In this document: positions 26,954-36,148 of the stretch, in pieces
Layout of the letters: every line of letters starts with the position of its first letter
Numbering within the stretch: position 1 is the stretch's first letter
Assembly (NCBI RefSeq): GCF_002849605.1
Contig: NZ_NPIB01000016.1
Coordinates: 42,703 to 106,702 of the forward strand
DNA: 64,000 nt
Reading direction: 5' to 3'
DNA from: Photobacterium carnosum
GTDB lineage: Bacteria > Pseudomonadota > Gammaproteobacteria > Enterobacterales > Vibrionaceae
The notes under the pieces: generated by a model
Databases searched by the model: none
Seen by the model: only the letters and a program-made list of their open reading frames with translations
What the model was told of the DNA's origin: nothing
Position numbers and translations under genes: made by a program

Positions 26954-28096
26954 ATGGAATTATCAAAAAAATTACTAGTTACAGCAGTTGCTTCTGTAAT
27001 GTTAGCTGGCTGTAGCATGCCAGGATCGCATCTTAGCCTTGATGGTAAGCACGTTACTGAAATTAATCAGGGACAACCTACGCTTGATCAAGAAGTTAAT
27101 GTTTTTCCACTAACGGTCAATAATATTAACCAATTTAAAGAAGCTAAAGTTGTTGCACAAGTAAATCCAAAGCTTGAAAAAGAATTATCTGGCTATCAAT
27201 ACCATATTGGTCCTGGTGATATATTAAATATTACTATTTGGGATCACCCAGAATTAACTATTCCTGCGGGTTCTTACCGTAGTGCAAGTGAAGCGGGTAA
27301 CTGGGTTCATGCTGATGGCACCATTTTTTATCCGTACATTGGTCAAGTGCATGTTGCAGGTAAAACAGTTTCGCAAGTACGCAGTGATATCGCACAGCGA
27401 TTAGCAGAATATATTGAAAAGCCACAAGTTGATGTTAATGTCGCTTCGTTCCGTTCGAAGAAAGCTTATATTACGGGTGATGTTAAAAATCCTGGTCAAC
27501 AAGCTATTACTAATGTGCCATTAACGTTGCTTGATGCGATTAATAAATCAGGCGGTTTAGACGCTGACGCTGATTGGCGCAATGTTACGTTAACCCGTGA
27601 TGGTAAAGATCAGACCTTATCACTGTATGCGTTAATGCAGCGTGGTGATTTAATGCAAAATCGATTATTACATAATGGTGATATTGTCCACGTACCGCGT
27701 AATGATGCTCAAAAAGTATTTGTGTTAGGTGAAGTTAAAGAGCCCAAACTACTTAAAATTGATCGCGCAGGCATGAGCTTAACAGAAGCTTTAAGTAGTG
27801 TTGGTGGTATTAATGAATTACAAGCAGATGCCACTGGCGTGTTTGTTATTCGTGCAACACATTCTGATATAAAACAAAAACCATATTCACCAATGGCAAA
27901 TATATACCAGTTAAATATTAAAGATGCGACTGCATTAGTGATTGGTACTGAATTTGAATTAAAGCCTTATGATGTGGTGTATGTTACTGCTGCACCAATT
28001 GCACGTTGGAATCGTGTGATTCAACAGTTAGTGCCAACTATTACTAGCTTTAATAATCTTTCTGAAGGCATGAATTATTATATGAATTTGAAGTAA
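26954..28096 (+). CDS. wza: Wza-type outer-membrane polysaccharide export lipoprotein
   Basis: Octameric outer-membrane channel for capsule export. 380 residues, lipobox VMLAGC with lipidated Cys20, then the polysaccharide-export domain (YHIGPGDILNITIWDHPELT, about residue 76-95), two SLBB repeats (around 170-250 and 255-330) and a C-terminal amphipathic helix (WNRVIQQLVPTITSFNNLSE) that would form the membrane barrel. It is the GfcE equivalent: the divergent neighbours are GfcA-D homologues. First gene after the ops element; no strong ribosome-binding site was seen. Confidence 0.95.
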   Translation: MELSKKLLVTAVASVMLAGCSMPGSHLSLDGKHVTEINQGQPTLDQEVNVFPLTVNNINQFKEAKVVAQVNPKLEKELSGYQYHIGPGDILNITIWDHPELTIPAGSYRSASEAGNWVHADGTIFYPYIGQVHVAGKTVSQVRSDIAQRLAEYIEKPQVDVNVASFRSKKAYITGDVKNPGQQAITNVPLTLLDAINKSGGLDADADWRNVTLTRDGKDQTLSLYALMQRGDLMQNRLLHNGDIVHVPRNDAQKVFVLGEVKEPKLLKIDRAGMSLTEALSSVGGINELQADATGVFVIRATHSDIKQKPYSPMANIYQLNIKDATALVIGTEFELKPYDVVYVTAAPIARWNRVIQQLVPTITSFNNLSEGMNYYMNLK

Positions 28097-28117
28097 TGAT
28101 TTAAGGAAAGCAGGTAC

Positions 28118-28215
28118 AGAGCAGGTGAAAATAGGAAAAGAAGGTGAGGGTAGATAGCAAATAGTGTTTTATCTTCCCTAAAAACCTTATTTATGATTTT
28201 TCTCATTCCTGCTCT
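28118..28215 (+). repeat. long imperfect hairpin between wza and wzb
   Basis: AGAGCAGG (28118) pairs with CCTGCTCT (28208), and inner arms AAGGTGAGGGTAGATA and TATCTTCCCTAAAAACCTT also pair. Similar hairpins stand after wzc and after the MBL nuclease gene. It could attenuate or stabilise the message. Confidence 0.55.
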
Positions 28216-28256
28216 TCTTCGTCCCTAATAACCTTTAACCTTAGAATCTATTTATT

Positions 28257-28697
28257 ATGTTCAATAAAATTCTTGTTGTTTGCGTGGGTAATATATGTCG
28301 TTCACCATCAGGTGAACGTATATTGCAAGCAAAGTTACCTAATAAACATATCGCGTCGGCTGGTGTAGGCACTGAAAAAAGTGGCCTAGCGGGTAAAGCT
28401 GCTGACAAAATGGCAGCGGAAGTTGCATTGACTCATGGTTATTCACTTGAAGGCCATCAGGCACAGCAACTGACGAATGAATTATGCCGTGATTATGATC
28501 TCATTTTAGTGATGGAAAAAGGTCATATTGATGCGGTAACTCGTATTGCGCCAGAAGCTCGCGGTAAAACGATGCTGTTTGGACAATGGATTGGTCAGCA
28601 AGATATTCCCGATCCATATCGTCAAAGTAAAGAAGCCTTTGATCATGCGTATGAGTTAATTGAGAAAGCGGCAACGGCTTGGGCGAAGAAATTGTAG
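28257..28697 (+). CDS. wzb: low-molecular-weight protein tyrosine phosphatase Wzb
   Basis: Cytoplasmic phosphatase that dephosphorylates the tyrosine kinase Wzc and so lets capsule assembly cycle. 146 residues, standard for the family. The P-loop CVGNICRS (nucleophile Cys9, Arg15) is at the N-terminus and the general-acid aspartate in DIPDPYRQSKEAF near residue 117. Equivalent to Etp of group 4 capsule operons. Lies between wza and wzc, 160 bp after wza and 405 bp before wzc, unusually wide gaps for such an operon. Confidence 0.95.
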   Translation: MFNKILVVCVGNICRSPSGERILQAKLPNKHIASAGVGTEKSGLAGKAADKMAAEVALTHGYSLEGHQAQQLTNELCRDYDLILVMEKGHIDAVTRIAPEARGKTMLFGQWIGQQDIPDPYRQSKEAFDHAYELIEKAATAWAKKL

Positions 28698-29102
28698 TTC
28701 GTCCCTCACCTTTGAGATGACGGATAATAACCAGCGTTATTTTTTATAATGAATAATGGCCTAACTCTGTCATTCCCTACAGCGAGGTTACGAGCGGGGA
28801 TAGGGAATCTACTATCTATGCGGCGTAGAGTCACTGTATTCGATGGTGTTTTCACTGGCGTCTTTCAGGCTCAATAGCGCGGTAAGTAGATCACGGATAG
28901 TTCGCACCTCACTTCCGAGATGACGGATAATAACCAGCATTATTATAGGCAGTCGATTATTTACTTGCCATCTTCCTCCTACCGCGAGAGATGAGCGAGA
29001 TAGAGAAGCTACTCACCAAATGCTGTAAACCATATTTAACTTTTGGATGATGCCTTGGCTCTTCCTCATCTCTTAAAAATTTAACATCGGAATCTGTACT
29101 TA
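28698..29102. other. intergenic region wzb to wzc with element copies
   Basis: 405 bp filled mostly by repeats: a right-end fragment with GATGACGGATAATAACCAG (28712-28730), the near-complete palindromic element 28767-28926, a second GATGACGG/ATAATAACCAG end, and a decayed GATGAGCGAGATAGAGAA piece near 28985. No gene. Confidence 0.65.
28767..28926. repeat. palindromic extragenic element, near full-length copy inside the wz operon
   Basis: 160 bp from CTGTCATTCCCTACAG to ATGACGG, sharing word order with 11250-11419 (GGTTACGAGCGG, GATAGGGAATCTAC, GTAGATCACGGATAG, CTTCCGAGATGACGG). It sits between wzb and wzc in the same orientation as transcription. Confidence 0.7.
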
Positions 29103-31280
29103 ATGAGTATTGTTCAAAACACCCAACCCAACACTTCCTCAGGAAGCGATGAGATTGATCTTGGTAAATTATTTGGTATTTTAATTGATAGTCGTTGGCT
29201 GATTATTATTACAACGGTTATTTTTGCATTAATTGGTATTAGCTACGCCTTATTAGCAACACCTATTTATAAAGCTGATGCTCTAATTCAAATCGAACCT
29301 AAAAGCTCAGGTATGCCAGCTCTTGGTGGCGATATGGCTGAAATGTTTGGCGGTGCAGAATCAAGTGCAACCACAGAAATTGAAATCATTAAATCACGGA
29401 TGGTGTTGGGTGATACGGTAGATAAATTAAACTTAACCACTGTTGCTACCCCAATTTATACCCCTATTTTTGGTAAAGGTCTGGCGCGTTTATTAGGTGA
29501 TAGTCATCTAATTTCTGTTTCTCGTTTTACTGTGCCAGCTAATACAGCAGTAACTAATGGTGTATTAACAATCACTAATAGTGAACAAGGTGAATATAGC
29601 TTAGTAAACAGTGAAGGGCGTGAATTACTTACGGGTAAAGTGGGCATATTAGCAACAAATAATGGCTATAATTTATTTGTTACTCAGTTAGTTGGGGCTG
29701 ATGGCGCAACGTTTAGCATTAATAATATTAGTCGGTTAGATGCCATTCAAGCACTACAGCAAGCATTATCTATTGCTGAACAAGGTAAACAAACGGGTAT
29801 TTTGCAATTATCTATAACAGGTGAGAATAGAGCTAAAATTAAAAATATTTTAAATGATATTAGCCAAACCTATTTTCTACAAAACGTTGCACGTAATTCA
29901 GCCGAGGCTGAAAATAGCTTAGTGTTTTTAAAGCAACATCTGCCAAAAATTAAGCAGCAACTAACATTAGCAGAAGATAAATTAAACCGTTACCGTCAAG
30001 AAAATGAATCAGTTGATTTAGGATTAGAAGCTAAAACAACCTTAGATACCATGGTGTCGTTAGAGGCGCAACTGAATCAGTTAACCTTTAAAGAAAGTGA
30101 TATCTCGCAGCTTTACACCAAAGAACACCCTGCTTATGTTGCTTTGCTTGATAAGCGTAAAACATTAATGAAAGAAAAAATGCGTTTAAATAAACGTATT
30201 GAAAAATTACCGAAAACCCAACGTGCAGTCTTACGTTTAACGCGTGATGTTGAAGTTAATCAACAGATTTATGTGCAACTGCTTAATAAAGTACAAGAGT
30301 TAAGTATCGTTAAAGCTAGTACAGTGGGTAATGTTCGCATCCTTGATAATGCACAAGCATATTCACAAGCAGTTAAACCGAAGAAATCACTGATTGTTGT
30401 ATTAGCAACATTACTGGGCGGCATGTTATCTGTTGCTATTGTATTGCTGCGTGCAGCTTTACATCGTGGTGTCGAAAATCCTGATGAAATTGAAGCATTA
30501 GGGCTACCTGTTTATGCTTCGATTCCTTTATCGCCTTCGCAGTCAGATTTAGATAAGAAATATAAGCTTAAAAAGCAACATACAGTGGATGAAACATTAC
30601 TGACTATTGCTAATCCTGCTGATTTATCGATTGAAGCATTGCGCAGCTTACGTACTAGCCTCCATTTTGCAATGATGGAAGCGCGTAATAATATTGTGAT
30701 GATTTCAGGCCCTAGTCCAGGTATCGGTAAATCATTTGTTACGGCTAACATGGCTGCTGTTATGGCTAAAGGCGGTCAGCGCGTATTAATTATTGATGCT
30801 GACATGCGTAAAGGTCAGATGGAACGCCAGATGTGTGTTGATAGTAAGCCAGGTCTTGCAGACTACTTAAGTGGTCAACAAACCATGGAACAAGTGATTA
30901 AATCCCCCGGTGTTGAAAATCTTGATTTTATTGCACGTGGTAGCGTACCGCCAAACCCATCTGAATTATTAATACACCCACGTTTAAAAGCATTGTTAGA
31001 TTGGGCGTCTGAAAATTACGATTTAGTGTTAGTGGATACACCACCGATTCTTGCGGTAACTGACCCTGCTATTGTGGGTGCGCATGCTGGTACAACTATG
31101 ATTGTGGCACGTTTTGGCTTAAACCCAGTTAAAGAAATTGAAGTGACTAAAAACCGTTTTGCACAAAATGGTATTGAAGTAAAAGGCTGTATTCTTAACG
31201 CCGTTGAGCGTAAAGCAAGCTCAACTTATGGCGGTAACTACGGTTATTACAACTATAGTTATGCGAGTGATAAGAAATAG
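29103..31280 (+). CDS. wzc: Wzc-type tyrosine autokinase / polysaccharide co-polymerase
   Basis: Inner-membrane BY-kinase that controls chain length and export together with Wza. 725 residues: TM1 at about 32-52, the periplasmic Wzz-type domain with coiled coil (about 280-420), TM2 near 435-455 (LIVVLATLLGGMLSVAIVLL), then a cytoplasmic kinase with Walker A GPSPGIGKS (Lys543), Walker A' LIIDADMRKG and Walker B LVLVDTPPIL. The C-terminal tail STYGGNYGYYNYSYASDKK is the autophosphorylated tyrosine cluster. Equivalent to Etk. It also supplies the chain-length function, since no separate wzz is present. Confidence 0.96.
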   Translation: MSIVQNTQPNTSSGSDEIDLGKLFGILIDSRWLIIITTVIFALIGISYALLATPIYKADALIQIEPKSSGMPALGGDMAEMFGGAESSATTEIEIIKSRMVLGDTVDKLNLTTVATPIYTPIFGKGLARLLGDSHLISVSRFTVPANTAVTNGVLTITNSEQGEYSLVNSEGRELLTGKVGILATNNGYNLFVTQLVGADGATFSINNISRLDAIQALQQALSIAEQGKQTGILQLSITGENRAKIKNILNDISQTYFLQNVARNSAEAENSLVFLKQHLPKIKQQLTLAEDKLNRYRQENESVDLGLEAKTTLDTMVSLEAQLNQLTFKESDISQLYTKEHPAYVALLDKRKTLMKEKMRLNKRIEKLPKTQRAVLRLTRDVEVNQQIYVQLLNKVQELSIVKASTVGNVRILDNAQAYSQAVKPKKSLIVVLATLLGGMLSVAIVLLRAALHRGVENPDEIEALGLPVYASIPLSPSQSDLDKKYKLKKQHTVDETLLTIANPADLSIEALRSLRTSLHFAMMEARNNIVMISGPSPGIGKSFVTANMAAVMAKGGQRVLIIDADMRKGQMERQMCVDSKPGLADYLSGQQTMEQVIKSPGVENLDFIARGSVPPNPSELLIHPRLKALLDWASENYDLVLVDTPPILAVTDPAIVGAHAGTTMIVARFGLNPVKEIEVTKNRFAQNGIEVKGCILNAVERKASSTYGGNYGYYNYSYASDKK

Positions 31281-31296
31281 AGAACAGGTATAGAGG

Positions 31297-31338
31297 GACG
31301 AGGGTTTAGGTACGAGATAGTGCGTCTAAACCTTCGTC
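31297..31338 (+). repeat. hairpin after wzc (GACGAGG family)
   Basis: GACGAGGGTTTAG pairs with CTAAACCTTCGTC with one mismatch, loop GTACGAGATAGTGCGT. Same GGGACGAGG word as near 14905, 56903 and 63854. Confidence 0.55.
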
Positions 31339-31454
31339 ATTCTTCCAAGGGAAAAACAAATAGGTATATATTGGAGTCTTAGACAGATAATCTCCCTAGA
31401 CCCGTGGACCTTATTTTTTAAAAGTACCGATTACCCGTAAACTCGATTCATATC

Positions 31455-31486
31455 AAAGCATTAGTCTTTACGACTAGTGCTTTTTT
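31455..31486 (+). terminator. strong intrinsic terminator between wzc and rmlB
   Basis: AAAGCATTAGTC / GACTAGTGCTTT stem (one G-U) with loop TTTAC, followed by six T. It stands inside the presumed long transcript, so readthrough would need RfaH antitermination, or rmlB has its own promoter in the next 160 bp. Confidence 0.85.
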
Positions 31487-31650
31487 ATGTCTCAAATTTT
31501 AGACTTTGTGTCTCAATAGCAAAAAAACACTGAGATGACAGCGTGAAAAAATTCACTTTCTTTATCGTGACATTTAGCGAAATTTACATCAATAGTACTG
31601 ATTATGAGTAATCTTGGTGCTGTAATTATAAACAAAAAGGATCGTTTTCT

Positions 31651-32733
31651 GTGAAAATTTTAGTTACAGGTGGGGCAGGTTTTATCGGCTCTGCTGTTGT
31701 TCGTCATATTATTAATAATACCCAAGACAGTGTTGTTAACGTAGATAAATTAACTTACGCAGGAAACTTAGAATCATTACTTGAAGTGGAAAATAATGAT
31801 CGTTATGCATTTGAGCAAGTGGACATTTGTGATCGCGCTGAGTTAGATCGCGTCTTTGCTGAGCATCAACCGGATGCAGTAATGCACTTAGCCGCTGAAA
31901 GTCATGTTGACCGTTCAATCGATGGTCCCGCAGCATTTATTGAAACTAATATTGTTGGCACCTATACCATTCTAGAAGCGACTCGTGCTTACTGGAATAA
32001 ATTAGATGAAATCCGTAAATCAGCATTTCGTTTCCATCATATTTCTACTGATGAAGTGTATGGTGACTTGGAAGGTACCGATGATTTATTCACTGAAACA
32101 ACATCGTATGAGCCATCAAGCCCGTATTCAGCATCAAAGGCATCAAGCGATCATTTAGTTCGCGCATGGTTGCGTACTTACGGTTTACCAACGATTGTAA
32201 CTAATTGCTCAAATAATTACGGTCCTTATCATTTCCCTGAAAAATTGATTCCGTTAATTATTCTCAATGCGTTAGACGGTAAAGCATTGCCTGTTTACGG
32301 TAATGGCATGCAGATTCGTGATTGGCTATATGTTGAAGATCACGCATCAGCGCTTTATACCGTAGTAACCAAAGGTGAGATTGGTGAAACCTATAATATT
32401 GGCGGTCATAATGAAAAAGCCAATATTGAAGTGGTAAAAACAATTTGTTCATTGCTTGAAGAGTTAGTGCCGAATAAACCTCAAGGTGTAACTGAATACC
32501 AAAATTTAATTACATATGTAACGGATCGCCCAGGGCATGATGTCCGTTATGCGATTGATGCCTCTAAAATTGCCCGTGAACTTGGCTGGAAACCTGCTGA
32601 AACCTTTGAATCGGGTATTCGTAAAACTGTTGAATGGTATCTAGCTAATAAAAAATGGTGGAGCCGTGTATTAGATGGTTCATACAGTTTTGAACGTTTA
32701 GGTACTGGTACAAATAATAGTGAAGGAAAATAA
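31651..32733 (+). CDS. rmlB: dTDP-glucose 4,6-dehydratase
   Basis: Second step of dTDP-deoxysugar synthesis: dTDP-glucose to dTDP-4-keto-6-deoxyglucose. 360 residues, short-chain dehydrogenase fold with NAD site [11 protein letters not shown] and catalytic YSASK (Tyr159, Lys163), plus STDEVYGD. Start codon is GTG at 31651 with AAAGGA nine bases before. It is followed directly by rmlA. rmlC and rmlD are absent, so the product is not dTDP-rhamnose; the next sugar genes point to dTDP-Qui4NAc. Confidence 0.96.
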   Translation: MKILVTGGAGFIGSAVVRHIINNTQDSVVNVDKLTYAGNLESLLEVENNDRYAFEQVDICDRAELDRVFAEHQPDAVMHLAAESHVDRSIDGPAAFIETNIVGTYTILEATRAYWNKLDEIRKSAFRFHHISTDEVYGDLEGTDDLFTETTSYEPSSPYSASKASSDHLVRAWLRTYGLPTIVTNCSNNYGPYHFPEKLIPLIILNALDGKALPVYGNGMQIRDWLYVEDHASALYTVVTKGEIGETYNIGGHNEKANIEVVKTICSLLEELVPNKPQGVTEYQNLITYVTDRPGHDVRYAIDASKIARELGWKPAETFESGIRKTVEWYLANKKWWSRVLDGSYSFERLGTGTNNSEGK

Positions 32734-32734
32734 T

Positions 32735-33598
32735 ATGAAAGGCATTATTTTAGCTGGCGGTTCAGGTACACGTTTATATCCAATCACTATGGGTGTTTCA
32801 AAGCAGTTATTACCAGTTTATGACAAGCCGATGATTTATTACCCGTTATCAGTATTGATGCTTGCTGGTATTAAAGAAGTGTTAATTATCACTACACCTG
32901 AAGATCAAGCCAGTTTTCAACGTTTATTGGGTGATGGTAGCCAATTTGGTATTTCATTAGAATATGCTATTCAAGAAAAACCTGAAGGTTTAGCACAAGC
33001 ATTTATTATTGGTGAAGAGTTTATTGGTGATAAAAATGTTTGTTTAGTGCTTGGTGATAATATTTTTTATGGTCAATCATTTAGTCCTAAATTAAAGCAA
33101 GCAGCCAGGCGATTAGAAGGCGCAACTATTTTTGGTTATCAAGTAAAAGATCCTGAGCGGTTTGGTGTGGTGGCATTTGATGAAAATCAAAAAGCTATTT
33201 CTATTGAAGAAAAGCCTCTGCAGCCAAAATCGAATTATGCAGTAACTGGACTGTACTTTTATGATAATCAGGTTGTGCAATTAGCGAAAGAAGTTAAACC
33301 ATCACATCGTGGTGAACTTGAAATTACAACGCTTAATGAGATGTATTTAGAGCGTGGTTTACTTAATGTTGAAATGTTAGGTCGTGGTTTTGCATGGCTA
33401 GATACGGGAACGCATGAATCTTTACTAGAAGCAGCTCAATTTGTTGAAACGATTGAAAAGCGTCAAGGTTTTAAAGTCGCTTGTTTAGAAGAAATAGCCT
33501 TCAATAATGGTTGGTTAACGAAAGAAGAAGTAGCTGTTCGTGCGAAACTTATGGCAAAAAATTGCTATGGTCAATATTTAGCGACACTGATTGACTAA
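32735..33598 (+). CDS. rmlA: glucose-1-phosphate thymidylyltransferase
   Basis: Makes dTDP-glucose from dTTP and glucose-1-phosphate. 287 residues beginning [20 protein letters not shown], the nucleotidyltransferase signature; other family landmarks are [20 protein letters not shown] and LGDNIFYG. The ATG at 32735 is chosen over a GTG at 32720 because AAGGA lies eight bases upstream and homology begins there. One base separates it from the rmlB stop. Confidence 0.96.
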   Translation: MKGIILAGGSGTRLYPITMGVSKQLLPVYDKPMIYYPLSVLMLAGIKEVLIITTPEDQASFQRLLGDGSQFGISLEYAIQEKPEGLAQAFIIGEEFIGDKNVCLVLGDNIFYGQSFSPKLKQAARRLEGATIFGYQVKDPERFGVVAFDENQKAISIEEKPLQPKSNYAVTGLYFYDNQVVQLAKEVKPSHRGELEITTLNEMYLERGLLNVEMLGRGFAWLDTGTHESLLEAAQFVETIEKRQGFKVACLEEIAFNNGWLTKEEVAVRAKLMAKNCYGQYLATLID

Positions 33599-33600
33599 TT

Positions 33601-35037
33601 ATGTCTGAATTAAAGCAAAAAACGACCAATGGACTAAAGTGGAGTGCGATAGAGCGTATCGCAACCCAAGCGATTCAATTAATCGTCATGTTGATTTTAG
33701 GTCGAATGCTAGGGCCTGAAGCATTTGGCTTAGTTGGAATGTTGGCGATATTTATTGCGATATCGCAGACTTTTGTTGATAGTGGTTTTAGCAGTGCGTT
33801 AATTCGTAAACAAGATAGAAGTGAAGCTGATTATGCAACGACATTTTATTTTAATATCGTCGTATCATTGAGTTGCTATGTTTTATTATTTATCTGTGCA
33901 CCATATATAGCTGATTTTTATCATCAGCCAGAATTAATTAATTTAACACGTGTTCTTGGTGTTGTGATATTAGCTAATGCATTTGCTGTTGTTCAACGAA
34001 CTCGCTTAACCGTAGTGATGGATTTTAAAACTCAAGCTAAGGCTTCTTTATTGAGTGTGAGTTGCAGTACTATTGTTGCTTTAACTTTTGCTTATTATAA
34101 CTTTGGTGTCTGGTCATTAGTTGGTCAAACATTAAGCTTTGCTATTATTAATGTGATTTTGCTTAATGTGTTTGATCCTTGGCTACCTAAATGTGGTTTT
34201 TCAAAAACTTCATTTAAAGAATTATTTGGTTTTGGTTCGAAAATATTAGCTTCTGGGCTGTTAGATACCATTTATAATAATATTTATCAGATTATTATTG
34301 GTAAGTTATTCAATGCGGGTCAATTAGGATTATTTTCGCAAGCAAAAAATTTATCTAGTATACCTGCAATGACATTAACGGGGATTATTCAGCGAGTGAC
34401 TTATCCGATGATGAGTCATATTCAAAATGATCAACAAGCATTAGACAAAGCGTATTTATTAACGTTACGTTTAGCTGCTGTAGTGATTTTTCCGATTATT
34501 ATTGGTTTAGGTTTAGTTGCAAAACCATTATTAACTGTATTATTAGGTCAAGAATGGCAATCAGCAGCTGAGTTAATGACTATTTTATGCATTGGTTATA
34601 TGTTGTATCCTATACATGCGATAAATTTAAACTTATTACAAGTGAAGGGACGTTCTGATTTGTTTTTGAAATTAGAAATAATAAAGAAAGTAATGATAAC
34701 AATTATATTGTTTATTACGGTTCCTTTAGGTATTAAAGCTATTTGTATTGGTATGGTTATACAATCCTATTTAGCCTTATTGATTAATACGTATTATACC
34801 GGTAAATTATCGACTCTAACGATGCTTAAACAATTTAAGGTATTAATATCTATATGGTTGTTAACATTAGGCTGTGCTGCTTTTGCAAGTCTTTGGTATT
34901 TAATTATTGGCAACGATATTATTCAGCTAGGTTTAATTATAATTACTGCATTGGGTTTATATATTATCGCCATTAAATATTTACAGTCTGATTTACTTGA
35001 TTATATGATCAATACGATTTTTAGGAAGTCGAATTAA
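33601..35037 (+). CDS. wzx: Wzx-type polysaccharide flippase (MOP superfamily)
   Basis: Moves undecaprenyl-linked repeat units across the inner membrane. 478 residues, hydrophobic throughout with about 12-14 predicted helices and the N-terminal block KQKTTNGLKWSAIERIATQAI followed by RMLGPEAFGLVGMLAIF, close to the WzxC (colanic acid) and MOP flippase subgroup. It follows rmlA by 2 bp and the aminotransferase gene follows by 1 bp, a tight operon. The substrate is expected to be the repeat unit made by the local glycosyltransferases. Confidence 0.92.
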   Translation: MSELKQKTTNGLKWSAIERIATQAIQLIVMLILGRMLGPEAFGLVGMLAIFIAISQTFVDSGFSSALIRKQDRSEADYATTFYFNIVVSLSCYVLLFICAPYIADFYHQPELINLTRVLGVVILANAFAVVQRTRLTVVMDFKTQAKASLLSVSCSTIVALTFAYYNFGVWSLVGQTLSFAIINVILLNVFDPWLPKCGFSKTSFKELFGFGSKILASGLLDTIYNNIYQIIIGKLFNAGQLGLFSQAKNLSSIPAMTLTGIIQRVTYPMMSHIQNDQQALDKAYLLTLRLAAVVIFPIIIGLGLVAKPLLTVLLGQEWQSAAELMTILCIGYMLYPIHAINLNLLQVKGRSDLFLKLEIIKKVMITIILFITVPLGIKAICIGMVIQSYLALLINTYYTGKLSTLTMLKQFKVLISIWLLTLGCAAFASLWYLIIGNDIIQLGLIIITALGLYIIAIKYLQSDLLDYMINTIFRKSN

Positions 35038-35038
35038 A

Positions 35039-36148
35039 ATGAAACAAATTACGGTTACAACACCTTTATTACCTTCTCTTGATGTATTAAAACCTTATTT
35101 AGAAGATATTTGGCAACGTAAATGGTTGACAAATAATGGTCATTACCACCAATTATTAGAAAAAGAGTTATGTGATTATTTAGGTGTTAAACATATCTGC
35201 TTATTTTCTAATGGTACTTTAGCGTTAGTTACTGCGATGCAAGCATTAGAGCTAAAAGGTGAAGTGATCACCACGCCTTATAGCTTTGTTGCTACCAGTC
35301 ATTCTGTGATGTTAAATAATTTAACGCCTGTATTTGTAGATGTTGAACCAGAAACGTTTAATTTAGATCCTACTAATATTGAAGCGGCAATTACGGATAA
35401 AACATGTGCTATTTTACCAGTACATGTTTATGGCAACCCTTGTGATCATCAAGCGATTCAAGCTATAGCAGATAAGCACGATTTAAAAGTGATTTATGAT
35501 GCGGCGCATGCCTTTGGTGTTAAAAAAGACGATTGCTCAGTATTAAATTGGGGCGATTTATCTATTTTAAGTTTTCATGCAACCAAAGCGTATTCGACGA
35601 TTGAAGGTGGTGCAATTATTTGTCATACCCTTGAGATGAAGCAAAAATTAGACAAGTTAAAAAGCTTTGGTTATGAGTCTGAAACACAAATAACTATGTT
35701 AGGCTCTAATGCTAAAATGAACGAAATTCAGGCGGCATTTGGATTAGCTTCTCTGGGGTTGATTGATGATGCAATTGAAAAACGTCAGCAAGTGGCAAAA
35801 ATGTATCGTGAAGCTTTAGCTGATGTTAGAGGTATTCGCTGCTTAAATGATCTTGATGGTGTTCATCATAATTATTCTTACTTTCCTGTTATTATTGATG
35901 ATCAAGAGTACGGATTAAGCCGTGATGCATTGTATGAAAAATTACGTGAAAATAATGTATTGGCCCGTCGTTACTTTTACCCGTTGATTACTGAGTTTGA
36001 GTTCTATAAGAACAATAATAAAACTGTTCAGCATAGTAGTGATGTGGCAAAAGGTATTTCAGAGAATGTAATTTGTTTGCCAATGCATCATGAGTTAAGT
36101 AATGATGATGTTAATAAGGTAATTAATATTATAAAGGATTTAATATGA
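35039..36148 (+). CDS. vioA: DegT/DnrJ/EryC1 sugar aminotransferase, VioA-like
   Basis: PLP enzyme predicted to aminate dTDP-4-keto-6-deoxyglucose at C4, giving dTDP-4-amino-4,6-dideoxyglucose (viosamine). 369 residues; the PLP lysine is Lys183 in SFHATKAYSTIEGG, with DAAHAFG before it. The N-terminus (TTPLLPSLDVLKPYLEDIW, then WLTNNG) resembles VioA as I remember it. The context, RmlA and RmlB upstream and a PglD/VioB-type acetyltransferase downstream, supports the assignment, but C3 aminotransferases (FdtB type) share the fold. Confidence 0.8.
   Translation: MKQITVTTPLLPSLDVLKPYLEDIWQRKWLTNNGHYHQLLEKELCDYLGVKHICLFSNGTLALVTAMQALELKGEVITTPYSFVATSHSVMLNNLTPVFVDVEPETFNLDPTNIEAAITDKTCAILPVHVYGNPCDHQAIQAIADKHDLKVIYDAAHAFGVKKDDCSVLNWGDLSILSFHATKAYSTIEGGAIICHTLEMKQKLDKLKSFGYESETQITMLGSNAKMNEIQAAFGLASLGLIDDAIEKRQQVAKMYREALADVRGIRCLNDLDGVHHNYSYFPVIIDDQEYGLSRDALYEKLRENNVLARRYFYPLITEFEFYKNNNKTVQHSSDVAKGISENVICLPMHHELSNDDVNKVINIIKDLI

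Larger units (their letters stand above)
31281..31650. other. intergenic region wzc to rmlB
   Basis: 370 bp with the GACGAGG hairpin, the strong terminator and about 160 bp of leader before the GTG of rmlB. TTTACATCAATAG (31585) could include a -35, but no convincing -10 is at the right distance. No second ops element found. Confidence 0.55.

Noticed and set aside
31487..31650. Second ops element or clear promoter before rmlB
   Set aside because: No GGCGGTAG word and no -35/-10 pair with proper spacing was found.
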